DNA from: Bacillus_BD oryzisoli
GTDB taxonomy: Bacteria; Bacillota; Bacilli; Bacillales; Cytobacillaceae
Length of the DNA stretch: 64,000 nucleotides
Assembly (NCBI RefSeq): GCF_036670025.1
Contig: NZ_CP137640.1
Coordinates: forward strand, 5,738,001-5,802,000
Direction: 5' to 3'
Shown here in pieces: positions 8,257 to 16,679 of the stretch. Numbering within the stretch: position 1 is the stretch's first letter; every line of letters starts with the position of its first letter. The notes under the pieces were generated by a model. That model had not been told where the DNA came from and did not search any database. It saw only the letters and a program-made list of their open reading frames with translations. A program made the position numbers and the translations under genes.

Positions 8257-8353
8257 GGTTTTCGTGCTAACTGGCTGAAGCCGACCGAGAACTCATACCA
8301 AATAGGGACCCTCCTATCTGTCTCGGTCAAACCAACAGTATAGCACGGAAAAC
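8257..8353. repeat. Imperfect inverted repeat in the decayed region
   Basis: ggttttcgtgctaactgg and gaccgaga (8257-8290) face tctcggtc and tagcacggaaaac (8321-8353), which are largely complementary. It could be the terminator or an end sequence of the decayed element around it. No gene reads through it. Confidence 0.5.
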
Positions 8354-8415
8354 AAGCCTCCTTGTATAGCGCTCTTCCTTTTGTTGCCTCCCTTCCAAGC
8401 TTAACCAAATAGGCA

Positions 8416-8635
8416 TCACCAAAACCTCCACTATTTCTTCTTTTTAACCGGTGGATTCTGCGCTATAGCTACCTGTTTTTTCGTTTCTAGCATGTCCTAC
8501 ATAACCTCGATTAGTTGCTGATCTCTCTTATTCAATGACTTTTCTATATAGCGCTACTGCACTTCTAATTTGGCAAGCAATTGCTGGTTAAACGCTAATT
8601 GTTGCGACTTAAATTGTGAAACTACTGAATTTTAA
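8416..8635 (-). pseudogene. DUF3967-like coiled-coil protein remnant
   Basis: Reading the minus strand in one frame gives QQLAFNQQLLAKLEVQ, stop, RYIEKSLNKRDQQLIEVM, stop, DMLETKKQVAIAQNPP, then VKKKK, stop, WRFW, stop at 8416. The heptad-like text and a WRFW end match the C-terminal half of DUF3967/RacA-MerR-like proteins common on Bacillus plasmids and phages. Three internal stops (one probably a mutated Trp codon) show that it is dead. The N-terminal DNA-binding part is not seen. Confidence 0.55.
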
Positions 8636-8789
8636 CAAAATGCTACTTTATGCTGTTAATCCAACAGTTAGTGGATACAATTCACTCGATTTTGGGATAA
8701 CGTCACATATCCATCAAGCTACAGGCTTCCCCAAAAATGAAAAAACGTTATTCTTTCAGTAAAATACTCGAAAAGGATCACGTTTTTTC

Positions 8790-9100
8790 ATGGTTCTCTC
8801 GGTTTCTGAAGAATTACATCTATTCTCACAAGAATTACAACGTTTTCTATCTCCAACCGTCCTGAAAGAAATCACCAAACAAGTGGCTTTGTACAACGAT
8901 CTAGTAAGTATCAAGCAAACGGACTCATTGCCTTTTGCGTATGGGTTAGTCAGTGTCTTCGATTTGATCAAGACAAGCTTGTACCCTCCTCTCCAAATCA
9001 TGAAACTGCTCATTAATTCGACTAAATACACTTTCCTATTTATCTCGAACTTAACCAAAATGATAAAGGAAACCAACCTTCCTTTTTTATTGCATCGGTC
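8790..9100 (+). pseudogene. IS4/IS231-type transposase N-terminal remnant
   Basis: The opening VLSVSEELHLFSQELQRFLS resembles the N-terminus of IS4-family (IS231-like) transposases. After about 30 residues the match moves to another frame (IAFCVWVSQ, then SPNHETAH), so the copy is frameshifted and lacks the DDE domain. The reading frame then runs into a second integrase tail. No intact inverted terminal repeats were found. Confidence 0.5.
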
Positions 9101-9107
9101 ATCGTTT

Positions 9108-9290
9108 GTAGGACCACATACTTTTCGTCACGCATTTGCGATTATCTCACATTTAAGCAAGGTAGATGTTTATCAAAATATGCGCTCAACAGGGCATGAG
9201 AAAATTGGGACAACCATGATCTATTTAGAGAAAACCTTTGAAAAGGAACGACATGCAATTCAGGCTTGGAAACCTGATGTTTTTGGGTAG
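9108..9290 (+). pseudogene. Tyrosine integrase C-terminal fragment, copy 2
   Basis: HTFRHAFAIIS, STGHEKIGTT and MIYLEKTFEKERHAI repeat the fragment at 7838-8061 and begin at the same residue. It ends with a stop right after KPDVFG, where copy 1 continues. It is attached to IS4-like debris instead of a proper integrase N-terminus, so it is not functional. Confidence 0.7.
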
Positions 9291-9493
9291 TATATTTAAA
9301 TAGAAGGAACTCGGAAAGACTATAAGATATAAATACTAGCTAGAGACCTGGAGCAAAAGGAATCTAGCTGGTTAAAATGCAGTACAATTTTAGTACTAAT
9401 TCGACTACTGATTCAATTGCTAATTGCACTACTGATTGTAATTTTGTACTTCAAAACCCAACCCGTTATCCTTCTATGGAGTTTTTATATTTT

Positions 9494-10558
9494 TCAGGAA
9501 ACTACTAACTCTTTTTCTTTAACGATTGGAATGACCTTCTCTCCAAACGCTCTTAGGTCTTCTTCATAGTGAAGAAACCCTGTCAGTACAATGTCAACAC
9601 CAATTTTTTTAAGTTCAATGATGCGGTCCGCCACTTGCTCGGCTGTTCCAATTAATCCTGTTTTAAAGCCATCATTATATTGGACAAGATCTTCAAAAGT
9701 GGATTCTGCCCACATTCCTTTTCCTTCAGGCGAGGATGCCCCTGCTGCTTGGACAGCACTTCTAAATCCTTCTACTGCATCACTATCCGCATTTTCGACT
9801 ATATCACGTAATACTCTTTTGGCCTCTTCTTCTGTATCACGGACAATGACGAAACCATTTACGCCAAATTGAATGTCCCCTTTTCCATTCACCTTTCTTA
9901 AAGCTCTTACTTCCTCTATTTGTTCCTTAATTTTTTCAAGAGAGCCACCATTCATAAAATAGACATCTGAAACGCGTCCAGCCATTTCTTTAGCTGCTTT
10001 GGAATTGCCTCCTTGAAAGATTTTTGGCGGATTAATCGGTTTTGGTTTTAATGGTGCGTTGTTTAACCGGTAAAAATCGCCTCGATAATTTGCCTCTTCT
10101 TCTGTCCACATTTCCTTAAGAACTTCGATAAATTCTTCGGAACGTCGATAACGTTCGTTGTGGTCCAACCATGGTTCTCCATAGCCATGGAATTCACCTT
10201 TAAACCAGCCACTTACAATATTAACAGATGCACGCCCGTTACTAATATGGTCAATGGTCGAGATGATTTTCGCCATTACACCTGGATGCCATAGACCAGG
10301 CAGCACGGCTGTAATAATGTTCAATTTTTTTGTCACAGCAGCAAGTGCAGAAGCAAGTGCAGCTGCTTCTAATTGATTTTCTGCACCATAGCTTGCAAAA
10401 AAACGTGTTTGTAATAGAACATAATCAAATCCAATTTCTTCAGCAATTTGTGCATAGCGTTTATTATCTTCAAAGGTCCAGCCTGTTTTTTGTGGTAAAC
10501 GAGAAACGACTAGACCGCCACTAACGTTTGGTGCCCAATAAGCAAATTGTAAACTCAT
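9494..10558 (-). CDS. sfnG: Dimethyl sulfone monooxygenase SfnG
   Basis: A 354-residue bacterial-luciferase-like (LLM) flavin-dependent monooxygenase. QFAYWAPNVSGGLVVSRLPQ at the N-terminus, TAVLPGLWHPGVMAKIISTI, and the GWFKGEF..YGEPWLDHNERYRRSEEF segment are typical of SfnG. The enzyme uses FMNH2 and O2 to convert dimethyl sulfone to methanesulfinate, feeding sulfur into the SsuD-type reaction. RBS GGAGGAAATTTC precedes ATG 10558. It is the last gene of the sulfur cluster and is separated from ssuD by 318 bases that hold a leader RNA and terminator, so it can be controlled independently. Confidence 0.92.
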   Translation of the reverse strand: MSLQFAYWAPNVSGGLVVSRLPQKTGWTFEDNKRYAQIAEEIGFDYVLLQTRFFASYGAENQLEAAALASALAAVTKKLNIITAVLPGLWHPGVMAKIISTIDHISNGRASVNIVSGWFKGEFHGYGEPWLDHNERYRRSEEFIEVLKEMWTEEEANYRGDFYRLNNAPLKPKPINPPKIFQGGNSKAAKEMAGRVSDVYFMNGGSLEKIKEQIEEVRALRKVNGKGDIQFGVNGFVIVRDTEEEAKRVLRDIVENADSDAVEGFRSAVQAAGASSPEGKGMWAESTFEDLVQYNDGFKTGLIGTAEQVADRIIELKKIGVDIVLTGFLHYEEDLRAFGEKVIPIVKEKELVVS

Positions 10559-10596
10559 GAAATTTCCTCCTTTATATTAGAAAAATGATATTATAG

Positions 10597-10659
10597 AAAA
10601 AGAGGCTCAAATCAGAATCCTACATGAAAGGAATCGACTTGAGCCTCTGGTAGTCCAGT
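10597..10659 (-). promoter_or_regulatory. Leader RNA with terminator upstream of sfnG (motif copy 1)
   Basis: On the minus strand ACTGGACTACCAGAG (10659-10645) is followed at once by a hairpin (10648 to 10601; arms AGAGGCTCAA/TTGAGCCTCT) and a U tract, about 40 bases before the sfnG start. CTGG-ACTA-CCAG can itself fold, and its right part overlaps the terminator stem, so the two structures could compete. The same 15-base motif plus terminator precedes the HpaB-family gene at 15890-15962. This looks like transcription attenuation; the signal is unknown. Confidence 0.65.
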
Positions 10660-10876
10660 CGGCTATTGTAGAAAAAGTACTTTCTTTTTAAATAATATTA
10701 AACCTATCGATTAAGGTTGTTTTAAAAATATAGTTTAGCATATTAAAAGAAAGATTCTCTCTCCTCTAGAAAGTGAATGAAACAGAATAAGTGCATTCTG
10801 TGTCCAATTAGAAACTAGGATTTATAAAAAAAATCAAAAACCTCTAGTTTTCTAGTCGGTTCTTCTATTATTATTA

Positions 10877-12001
10877 TTATTTAACAACTGCCGGTTTTAT
10901 ATCACCACCGAACGGACTTAAGAAGGTTCGTTGATTTGAAGTATCCTTTTGTTGTAATGGCAGTTTAGGGAATAACAATTCTGCTGTTGTATAGGCTTCC
11001 TCTAAATGAGGGTAGCCTGATAAAATAAAGGTCTCAATGCCTAAATCCGCGTATTCTTTCATCCTTGCAACAACCGTATCGGGATCTCCTACAAGAGCCG
11101 TACCTGCACCTGTTCGCACTAAACCTACACCCGCCCATAGATTTGGACTTACTTCTAATCGTGCACGGTCGCCTTCATGCAGGCTCGTCATTAAGCGTTG
11201 ACCTTCTGAATCCATCCGCTTAAATACTTTTTGCGCTTGGGCAATTGTTTCGTCATCCACATGTTCAATGAGCTTATTAGCCGCTTCCCATGCTTCCTCT
11301 TCTGTTGGACGGACAATGATATGCAGTCGTATCCCGAATTTTAAAGTTCTTCCTTGAGCTGCAGCAAGCTCACGCATTTTATTGATTTTTTTCTCCACTT
11401 GAGCTGGCGGCTCACCCCATGTTAAATAGACATCAACGTGCTCTGCAGCCACATCTAAGGCAGCTGGTGAAGAGCCTCCAAAGTATAGTGGCGGATATGG
11501 TTTTTGAACCGTGGGGTATGGTAATTGTCCCCCTTCAATTTGTAGATATTCTCCTTTTACATCGACTTCTTCTTCTGTAAATAATTGACGCCAAATCTTT
11601 AAAAACTCATCGGTTAACTCATAGCGTTCATCGTGATCTAAAAAGACGCCTTCTCCTGCCATTTCTACTGGATCTCCCCCCGCTACCACATTAATCAACA
11701 AACGGCCATCCGAAAATCGATCCAATGTGGCAGACATACGTGCTGCAAAGCTTGGTGACATTAACCCTGGGCGTACGGCAACTAGATACTTTAATTTTTT
11801 GGTTACCGGTACAAGTGTAGAAGCGACAATAAATCCTTCTTCGCAAGTTTTCCCCGTTGGAATTAACACACCACTATAACCTAAATCATCGACAGCTGTG
11901 GCAATTTGCTTGCAATAGTCATACGTTGCAGGACGCGAACCCTCACTCTTATTTAATTGGCGAAAATCACCGTTTGTAGGAATGAACCAAAAAATTTCCA
12001 T
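10877..12001 (-). CDS. ssuD: FMNH2-dependent alkanesulfonate monooxygenase SsuD
   Basis: A 374-residue LLM-class enzyme. MEIFWFIPTNGDFRQLN at the N-terminus is the SsuD signature region, followed by RPGLMSPSFAARMSATLDR, VAGGDPVEMAGEG..LDHDERYE and the C-terminal GYPHLEEAY. It desulfonates alkanesulfonates to sulfite and aldehyde using FMNH2 from SsuE, whose gene is 49 bases upstream. Length fits the family (about 380). No SsuABC transporter is present in the window, so uptake must be encoded elsewhere. Confidence 0.93.
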   Translation of the reverse strand: MEIFWFIPTNGDFRQLNKSEGSRPATYDYCKQIATAVDDLGYSGVLIPTGKTCEEGFIVASTLVPVTKKLKYLVAVRPGLMSPSFAARMSATLDRFSDGRLLINVVAGGDPVEMAGEGVFLDHDERYELTDEFLKIWRQLFTEEEVDVKGEYLQIEGGQLPYPTVQKPYPPLYFGGSSPAALDVAAEHVDVYLTWGEPPAQVEKKINKMRELAAAQGRTLKFGIRLHIIVRPTEEEAWEAANKLIEHVDDETIAQAQKVFKRMDSEGQRLMTSLHEGDRARLEVSPNLWAGVGLVRTGAGTALVGDPDTVVARMKEYADLGIETFILSGYPHLEEAYTTAELLFPKLPLQQKDTSNQRTFLSPFGGDIKPAVVK

Positions 12002-12050
12002 TTATATACCACCCTCTCTATCTATCATTCTATCTTAATTAACAAGTGTT

Positions 12051-12593
12051 TTATTTTATCGTTTCTTCCCTTGGCAGCTTATTTAATAAATTGTTCAAAG
12101 CTGCTTTTAGTCTTTGTTCGATTTCTGGGTCAGCAAAAGCAAGCTGCTCCTTGTAACTAACTTGTGAATCAACCATATAGACTCCATTAACGATTTCCTG
12201 ACTGCCTAATACTGAAAACACTGGATTAAAGGCATACTCTATTGATAAAAGATGGGAAAAGGTTCCACCTGTTACAACCGGGAGAACGACTTTATTCACA
12301 AGTCCTTTTTCTGGAATTAAATCCAAAAATGCTTTTAACACGCCTGGATAGCTCGCCTTGTAGACCGGACTTACAACAATGACTCCTTGAGCCTGTTGTA
12401 TTAGTGATTGAGCCTTCTTAATCTCCGAACTATTGAAGTTAGCAAATAATAAGTCTTCTGCTGGTAAATCACGAATATGAATAGTATTTACTCGCTTCCC
12501 TTCCGTAACTAAAATATTTTCTAAATAGCTAGAAATAGCAGAACTTCTAGAGGGTTGAGACGGACTACCAGAAATAATAACGATATTTGACAT
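12051..12593 (-). CDS. ssuE: NADPH-dependent FMN reductase SsuE
   Basis: A 180-residue flavodoxin-like reductase. The nucleotide-binding start IVIISGSPSQPSRSSAI and GVIVVSPVYKASYPGVLKAFLD (flavin-contacting loop) are typical of SsuE. The PVVTGGTFSHLLSIEYAFNPVF stretch is also characteristic. It supplies reduced FMN to SsuD, SfnG and probably the other flavin oxygenases of the cluster. Gaps to both neighbours are about 50 bases, consistent with one operon. RBS AAAGGAGAC precedes the start. Confidence 0.92.
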   Translation of the reverse strand: MSNIVIISGSPSQPSRSSAISSYLENILVTEGKRVNTIHIRDLPAEDLLFANFNSSEIKKAQSLIQQAQGVIVVSPVYKASYPGVLKAFLDLIPEKGLVNKVVLPVVTGGTFSHLLSIEYAFNPVFSVLGSQEIVNGVYMVDSQVSYKEQLAFADPEIEQRLKAALNNLLNKLPREETIK

Positions 12594-12643
12594 GTTTCTT
12601 GTCTCCTTTTCTTTGTTCTATTTCATTCATTTATTTATTGATT

Positions 12644-13831
12644 TTAAGAATAAGGTGTAATCTCAGGCAACTGATCATTTAGAGCCCAGTTTCCAAGATC
12701 CCGAATTTTATATTCAATTGGATCATGCAGGGTATGAGTTCTTACATTACGCCAAAAACGATCGAACCCATACCGTTCTGAAGTAGCCCTTGCTCCCATC
12801 ACCTCAAACATTCGATTTGTTACCTCTAATGCTGTTTGGGTAACGGAAACCTTTGCTGTGGCAATCTTTATCCCACATTCTCCTCGCTCCTGTTCTGTTA
12901 CTGACCTCTCTTTTTCCCATGCTTCTTGTAAAGCATCTACCGCTTGTTGAGCTAATGCTTCAGAGGCCTTTAACTGAACGAATAGATCTCCATATTGGCG
13001 AATATTATAAGGATCACGCTTGGCTTCATCTATTCCGGAAGTCAACCAAGGACGAGAAACATTTTTTGTATAACTCTTAGCTTCTTCGAATGCTCCTTCC
13101 GCCACACCAAGGAGAACATGAACTAAAATCGTTTGCGCAATATGTGTCCGTAAAGTAGGAAACAGATTTTCTCGCTGTTGTTCGTAAAAATCCAGCACCT
13201 CCTCTTTTTCTAGCAGCACATCATTAAAAAGGACGGATCCACTGTCTGTTTGACGCTGACCAAAGCTATCCCAATCACCATTTATCACTATTCCTGTTCG
13301 TTTAGTTGGAATAACAGCAATAACAGGTCTATTATGTTCTGGATTTTTGGCTGAAATAAGCAGTTGATCTGAATCTGTAGCGCCGGAACAAAAGGATTTC
13401 TTCCCATTCAATCGAAACGAAGTACCTTCTTGCTTGACTATTAAATTTTCATCTCGAGGATTAAAGGCATTGCCCCAAAACCAATCATTTTCAGTAGTTT
13501 CCCGATAAAGCTTTTCTTTTTGCTGTTCTGACCCGTATAGATGAACAGAGGTCAAGCACAAAAAGTGGTAACCGAATAAATGAGCCATCGAGCCATCGAT
13601 TTTTGCCAATTCACGGATTATGAGAAAAATCGTTTTCCAATTCTCACCATGTCCCCCTAACGACTTTGGAATGATAAGAGAGAGTAATCCGCTTTTACGA
13701 ATGAGATCACGCTCCACCTTTGCTGTTCCACCTTGTTTATCCCGCCCGATTGCCGTTTTGGCAAATTCTTTTGCTAATGAATTAACGATCTCAGGGTAAT
13801 CCTGTTTTGTATCTTTTGCCGCTATACTCAT
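12644..13831 (-). CDS. SfnB/DszC-like acyl-CoA-dehydrogenase-fold flavin monooxygenase
   Basis: A 395-residue protein of the acyl-CoA dehydrogenase superfamily, in the branch of SfnB and dibenzothiophene monooxygenase (DszC). Visible features are IPKSLGGHGENWKTIF (N-terminal helical domain), the flavin-contact WFWGNAFNPRD and FCSGATDSD segments, and C-terminal MFEVMGARATSERYGFDRFWRNVRTHTLHDP, where DszC-type enzymes end. The catalytic Glu of true acyl-CoA dehydrogenases is not evident. I start it at ATG 13831 because AAAGGAGGA is 9 bases upstream; an upstream ATG (13873) has no such site. Likely role: oxidising an organosulfur compound with FMNH2. Confidence 0.85.
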   Translation of the reverse strand: MSIAAKDTKQDYPEIVNSLAKEFAKTAIGRDKQGGTAKVERDLIRKSGLLSLIIPKSLGGHGENWKTIFLIIRELAKIDGSMAHLFGYHFLCLTSVHLYGSEQQKEKLYRETTENDWFWGNAFNPRDENLIVKQEGTSFRLNGKKSFCSGATDSDQLLISAKNPEHNRPVIAVIPTKRTGIVINGDWDSFGQRQTDSGSVLFNDVLLEKEEVLDFYEQQRENLFPTLRTHIAQTILVHVLLGVAEGAFEEAKSYTKNVSRPWLTSGIDEAKRDPYNIRQYGDLFVQLKASEALAQQAVDALQEAWEKERSVTEQERGECGIKIATAKVSVTQTALEVTNRMFEVMGARATSERYGFDRFWRNVRTHTLHDPIEYKIRDLGNWALNDQLPEITPYS

Positions 13832-13929
13832 GTCTGAAAATCCTCCTTTTTTTCTCCTAACGCTGAAAGTCAATCCCTAAGAGGACTCACCATCCTTTTA
13901 CTGGATATTACGGACAGAAAATACTGTGT

Positions 13930-14277
13930 TTAGATTATATATTTATCGCTTTCCGATTCCTTCATAAACTCTTGGAGCTTAGTAATAAGTCCGCCATTTC
14001 CAAATCGTATATACTTATGATGATTCTGTTTTAAATTCGATTCTGTAACAAATTCCAAAAAACCTAAAAGATAGATTCTACGGTGAATAATATTCTCTAT
14101 TCCATTTTGATAAAACCAGCGATCTATCGTGTTATATACTCCCTTATTTACCCTATATTGCCTCTCACAAAAAAGAAAAAAATCTATATCTGGTAAGTTG
14201 AGATACTCGCTTCTTTCTGGATTTCCCCTTTGTACTTCTTTAGAATGTTCTAATAAGCTAACTTTTTCTGTATTCAT
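13930..14277 (-). CDS. Hypothetical protein, 115 residues, in the sulfur cluster
   Basis: I do not recognise this protein. It starts at 14277 with AAGGGG 8 bases upstream, and lies about 100 bases from each neighbour in the same direction, so it is probably expressed with them. It is charged, with aromatic patches (DIDFFLFCERQYRVNKG, IDRWFYQNG, IYLLGFLEFV), no membrane segment, one cysteine and no obvious metal motif. Its position between an HpaB-type and a DszC-type oxygenase suggests an accessory or regulatory function in organosulfur use, but this is context only. Confidence 0.7.
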   Translation of the reverse strand: MNTEKVSLLEHSKEVQRGNPERSEYLNLPDIDFFLFCERQYRVNKGVYNTIDRWFYQNGIENIIHRRIYLLGFLEFVTESNLKQNHHKYIRFGNGGLITKLQEFMKESESDKYII

Positions 14278-14382
14278 ATGAAATACCCCTTAGTCATTGA
14301 TGTATAGAACGATTGTTAAATCGTAAGAAGCCTTTTTCTTTTCCTGTCATAGTTAAAGGTCTCAACCAGTTATGTATTTCAC

Positions 14383-15825
14383 CTACTTACTGCTTTCCCT
14401 TAATAACCGCCAAATCGGCTCTGTAAAAGAGGTTTGGTCTGATTCACAATACTGTTTGGCATAAGCACGAACCGGATCACCCGCATAAAATCGTTCATAA
14501 AGTTCATGACGTGACCCTAAAGGACTCCCGATTAAATCCCAAGCTAGCTTAAATAATTGTACTTTTTTCTCCGCACTGACCGTTTTTCCTTCAAAGTAGT
14601 GATGCATGTGATTAGAATTTACTCCAAAGAAATCTTCAAACTTAGAAGGAACCTGAACAAATCCTCCTCCGCCTATTTGTTGTAAAATTTCGAGGGCTCT
14701 CGGATAAAAACGGGTTCCGATATTTCGAGCAGTATGGATATAGGAGAGTTCAGGCACTAAAACTCCCGATTCATCTAGCTTTGCTTGAACCTCTGAGGCA
14801 ATCACAAGGGCCTTTATGGTATCAATCTGAATAAGCAGCTCACCCAACTTTTCTTGGATATGCAAATATTCATTAACACCTATTGCTTCCGCTACTGCAA
14901 AGGTGATACCTGTCACGAATTCCAACTTTGCAACGTATCGAACAATATTCTGATGAAAAGCAAGCGAATTAGCTGTTTTATTGGCTCGAAGTGCTAATAC
15001 CTTCTCTGCGTTATCATGAAGCAAGACCCTTTCCCATGGAACGAAGACATCATCGAAAAATAGAACTGAATCCATTTCCTCATATCTAGAACTTAAAATA
15101 TGGTCGTTTTTCCTTCTATCAGCGAAGGATTCCCGACAAACGATATGAAGCCCCCTAGAGTTCGCTGGAACAATCAGAACGTGTGCGTGTTTCGCCTGTT
15201 CCGGTTTAAATTCTAGAAAGGAAGATATAATAAAATCATGTGTATAGGGAGCCCCTGTTGCAATCATTTTAGCACCGCGTAAAATGATTCCATCATTGGT
15301 TTCTCTTACTATATGGAGAAACCTTTGAGCCACTCTGGTATCCTCCAGACCACTAGAGCGATCAATTTGTGGATCGACAATAGCAGTGGTTAAAAACAAA
15401 TCTTGATCCCTTGCCTCTGTATAGTAAGCTGTAATCTTAGATTCAAAATGTGGATCTAGCTTCCCAAGTTCTTTTCTAGCTGCATACCATCCTGTTATCA
15501 TCGATCGTGCATAATCAGACAACCGGCTCATCATACCATGAGTTTCTTTAGACCAGTAATGGAACGCCATGCTGCGCTTTTGTAAACCCTCTAATGTATA
15601 GGGTACTAAAAACGAATTGTGTACATATGACTTTCTTCCTGGTAATTTATAACCAACATTTTCTTTTTCATTGGGATCATCTAGCATATTGAAAAGCCGT
15701 GTAATGGTTTCAAGAGTTCCTTTAAACGCTGGATGAGATGCCAAACCCTCTATTCTTTCACCTTCAAGTAATACACTGCGTCCATCATTTAAGCTTTTTA
15801 TAAATCGTTCTCCTCTGCTTAGCAC
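14383..15825 (-). CDS. HpaB-family FADH2-dependent oxygenase
   Basis: A 480-residue protein of the 4-hydroxyphenylacetate 3-monooxygenase/4-hydroxybutyryl-CoA dehydratase family. Recognisable parts are ERFIKSLNDGRSVLLEGERI (N-terminus), THGMMSRLSDYARSMITGWY, the flavin-region GIILRGAKMIATGAPYTHDF, and FEDFFG.NSNHMHHYFEGKTV near the C-terminus. The GTG start at 15825 is chosen because GGAAGGAGG lies just upstream; the ATG at 15843 would place that site inside the gene. It is the first gene of the sulfur cluster and has its own leader RNA, so an organosulfur or sulfonated aromatic substrate is plausible. The substrate cannot be read from sequence. Confidence 0.87.
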   Translation of the reverse strand: MLSRGERFIKSLNDGRSVLLEGERIEGLASHPAFKGTLETITRLFNMLDDPNEKENVGYKLPGRKSYVHNSFLVPYTLEGLQKRSMAFHYWSKETHGMMSRLSDYARSMITGWYAARKELGKLDPHFESKITAYYTEARDQDLFLTTAIVDPQIDRSSGLEDTRVAQRFLHIVRETNDGIILRGAKMIATGAPYTHDFIISSFLEFKPEQAKHAHVLIVPANSRGLHIVCRESFADRRKNDHILSSRYEEMDSVLFFDDVFVPWERVLLHDNAEKVLALRANKTANSLAFHQNIVRYVAKLEFVTGITFAVAEAIGVNEYLHIQEKLGELLIQIDTIKALVIASEVQAKLDESGVLVPELSYIHTARNIGTRFYPRALEILQQIGGGGFVQVPSKFEDFFGVNSNHMHHYFEGKTVSAEKKVQLFKLAWDLIGSPLGSRHELYERFYAGDPVRAYAKQYCESDQTSFTEPIWRLLRESSK

Positions 15826-15889
15826 TTGCGAACCTCCTTCCATCCAAATTAAACAGTTTTATACGTTTGCCCTAAGAATGCCAACAAAC

Positions 15890-15962
15890 AAAAACAGAGA
15901 CCTTTATTATTAGCTTAAACCTCAAGGGATTAAGCCTACATAAAAGTCTCTGGTAGTCCAGT
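15890..15962 (-). promoter_or_regulatory. Leader RNA with terminator upstream of the HpaB-family gene (motif copy 2)
   Basis: ACTGGACTACCAGAG (15962-15948, minus strand) is identical to the motif before sfnG. Its CAGAG forms the left foot of a terminator stem (CAGAGAC/GTCTCTG, 15952 and 15895) that ends in UUUUUG. ATGTAGG is also shared with copy 1. It sits 65 bases before the GTG start, inside the predicted transcript. Confidence 0.65.
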
Positions 15963-15997
15963 TGACATATTAAATTAAGAGTGTTTTTACATATACC

Positions 15998-16061
15998 TAT
16001 AATTCGCATTAATAAAATCGGAATTTGATATTTATTATAGCAAGACTACACTCCATTGCAA
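15998..16061 (-). promoter_or_regulatory. Promoter and CymR-like box for the HpaB-family gene
   Basis: On the minus strand TTGCAA (16061-16056), a 16-base spacer and TGCTATAAT (extended -10, 16042-16034) form a good sigma-A promoter. A 42-base box (15998-16039) overlaps the -10 and start site. Its ATTAATAAAATCGGAATTT core resembles CymR boxes as I recall them (AT-rich, then GGAATT). CymR represses sulfur genes when cysteine is plentiful, which would fit here. Confidence 0.5.
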
Positions 16062-16316
16062 CAAACATTTAACACTATTTTGACGTTTAATATATATTCA
16101 ATTTATAAATGTTTTATATTTCTAAATTAAACCACATTTTTTTATAAATTGTACATTAAAGATTCTAGAAAAATTCTTTTACTCCTTTAATTTTTTAACA
16201 TCATACTGAAATTCATCGAGATAATCCGTTTTGAAAGATTGACAAGTATGTTCTTAAAAATAAGTGGCTATAGTAGCTAAATCAAATCCTTATTACAAAT
16301 TTTTTACAACAAAACT

Positions 16317-16358
16317 TATAATTCATATTGATTAAATTGGAATAGTATGATTATTATA
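16317..16358. repeat. Second copy of the CymR-like box
   Basis: This 42-base segment matches 15998-16039 at 32 positions, with identical ends TATAATTC and TTATTATA. Similarity continues downstream (gacgttt..ata..aatttataa.tgt in both), so a promoter-sized block was duplicated. It lies in an otherwise empty 850-base gap between the HpaB-family gene and the TetR gene; nothing else coding is seen there. Confidence 0.6.
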
Positions 16359-16679
16359 ATTACATTAGCGAAGATCTTATTATCAATCAATTAATAGCAT
16401 TTCGACGTTTTATGGATACTTAATTTATAAGTGTGCGATAAATTGGGATCTTTCATTGGATGTATTTTATTGATCTGTCATAAATCAAACTGAAGAAACT
16501 TATGAATAAGAATAAAATGAAATTTGGGATATATCGATTTCAAAGCAAATCATTTTCTTCACATAGTAGCGATAAAATTCCACTTGAATAACTACTCTTC
16601 TATAGATTTTAGAAACAATCTAAAAAGAGATTTTTGGCTTTAACTTCGAATTTTATTCATTTCTTTTGGAGGAGGTAAA

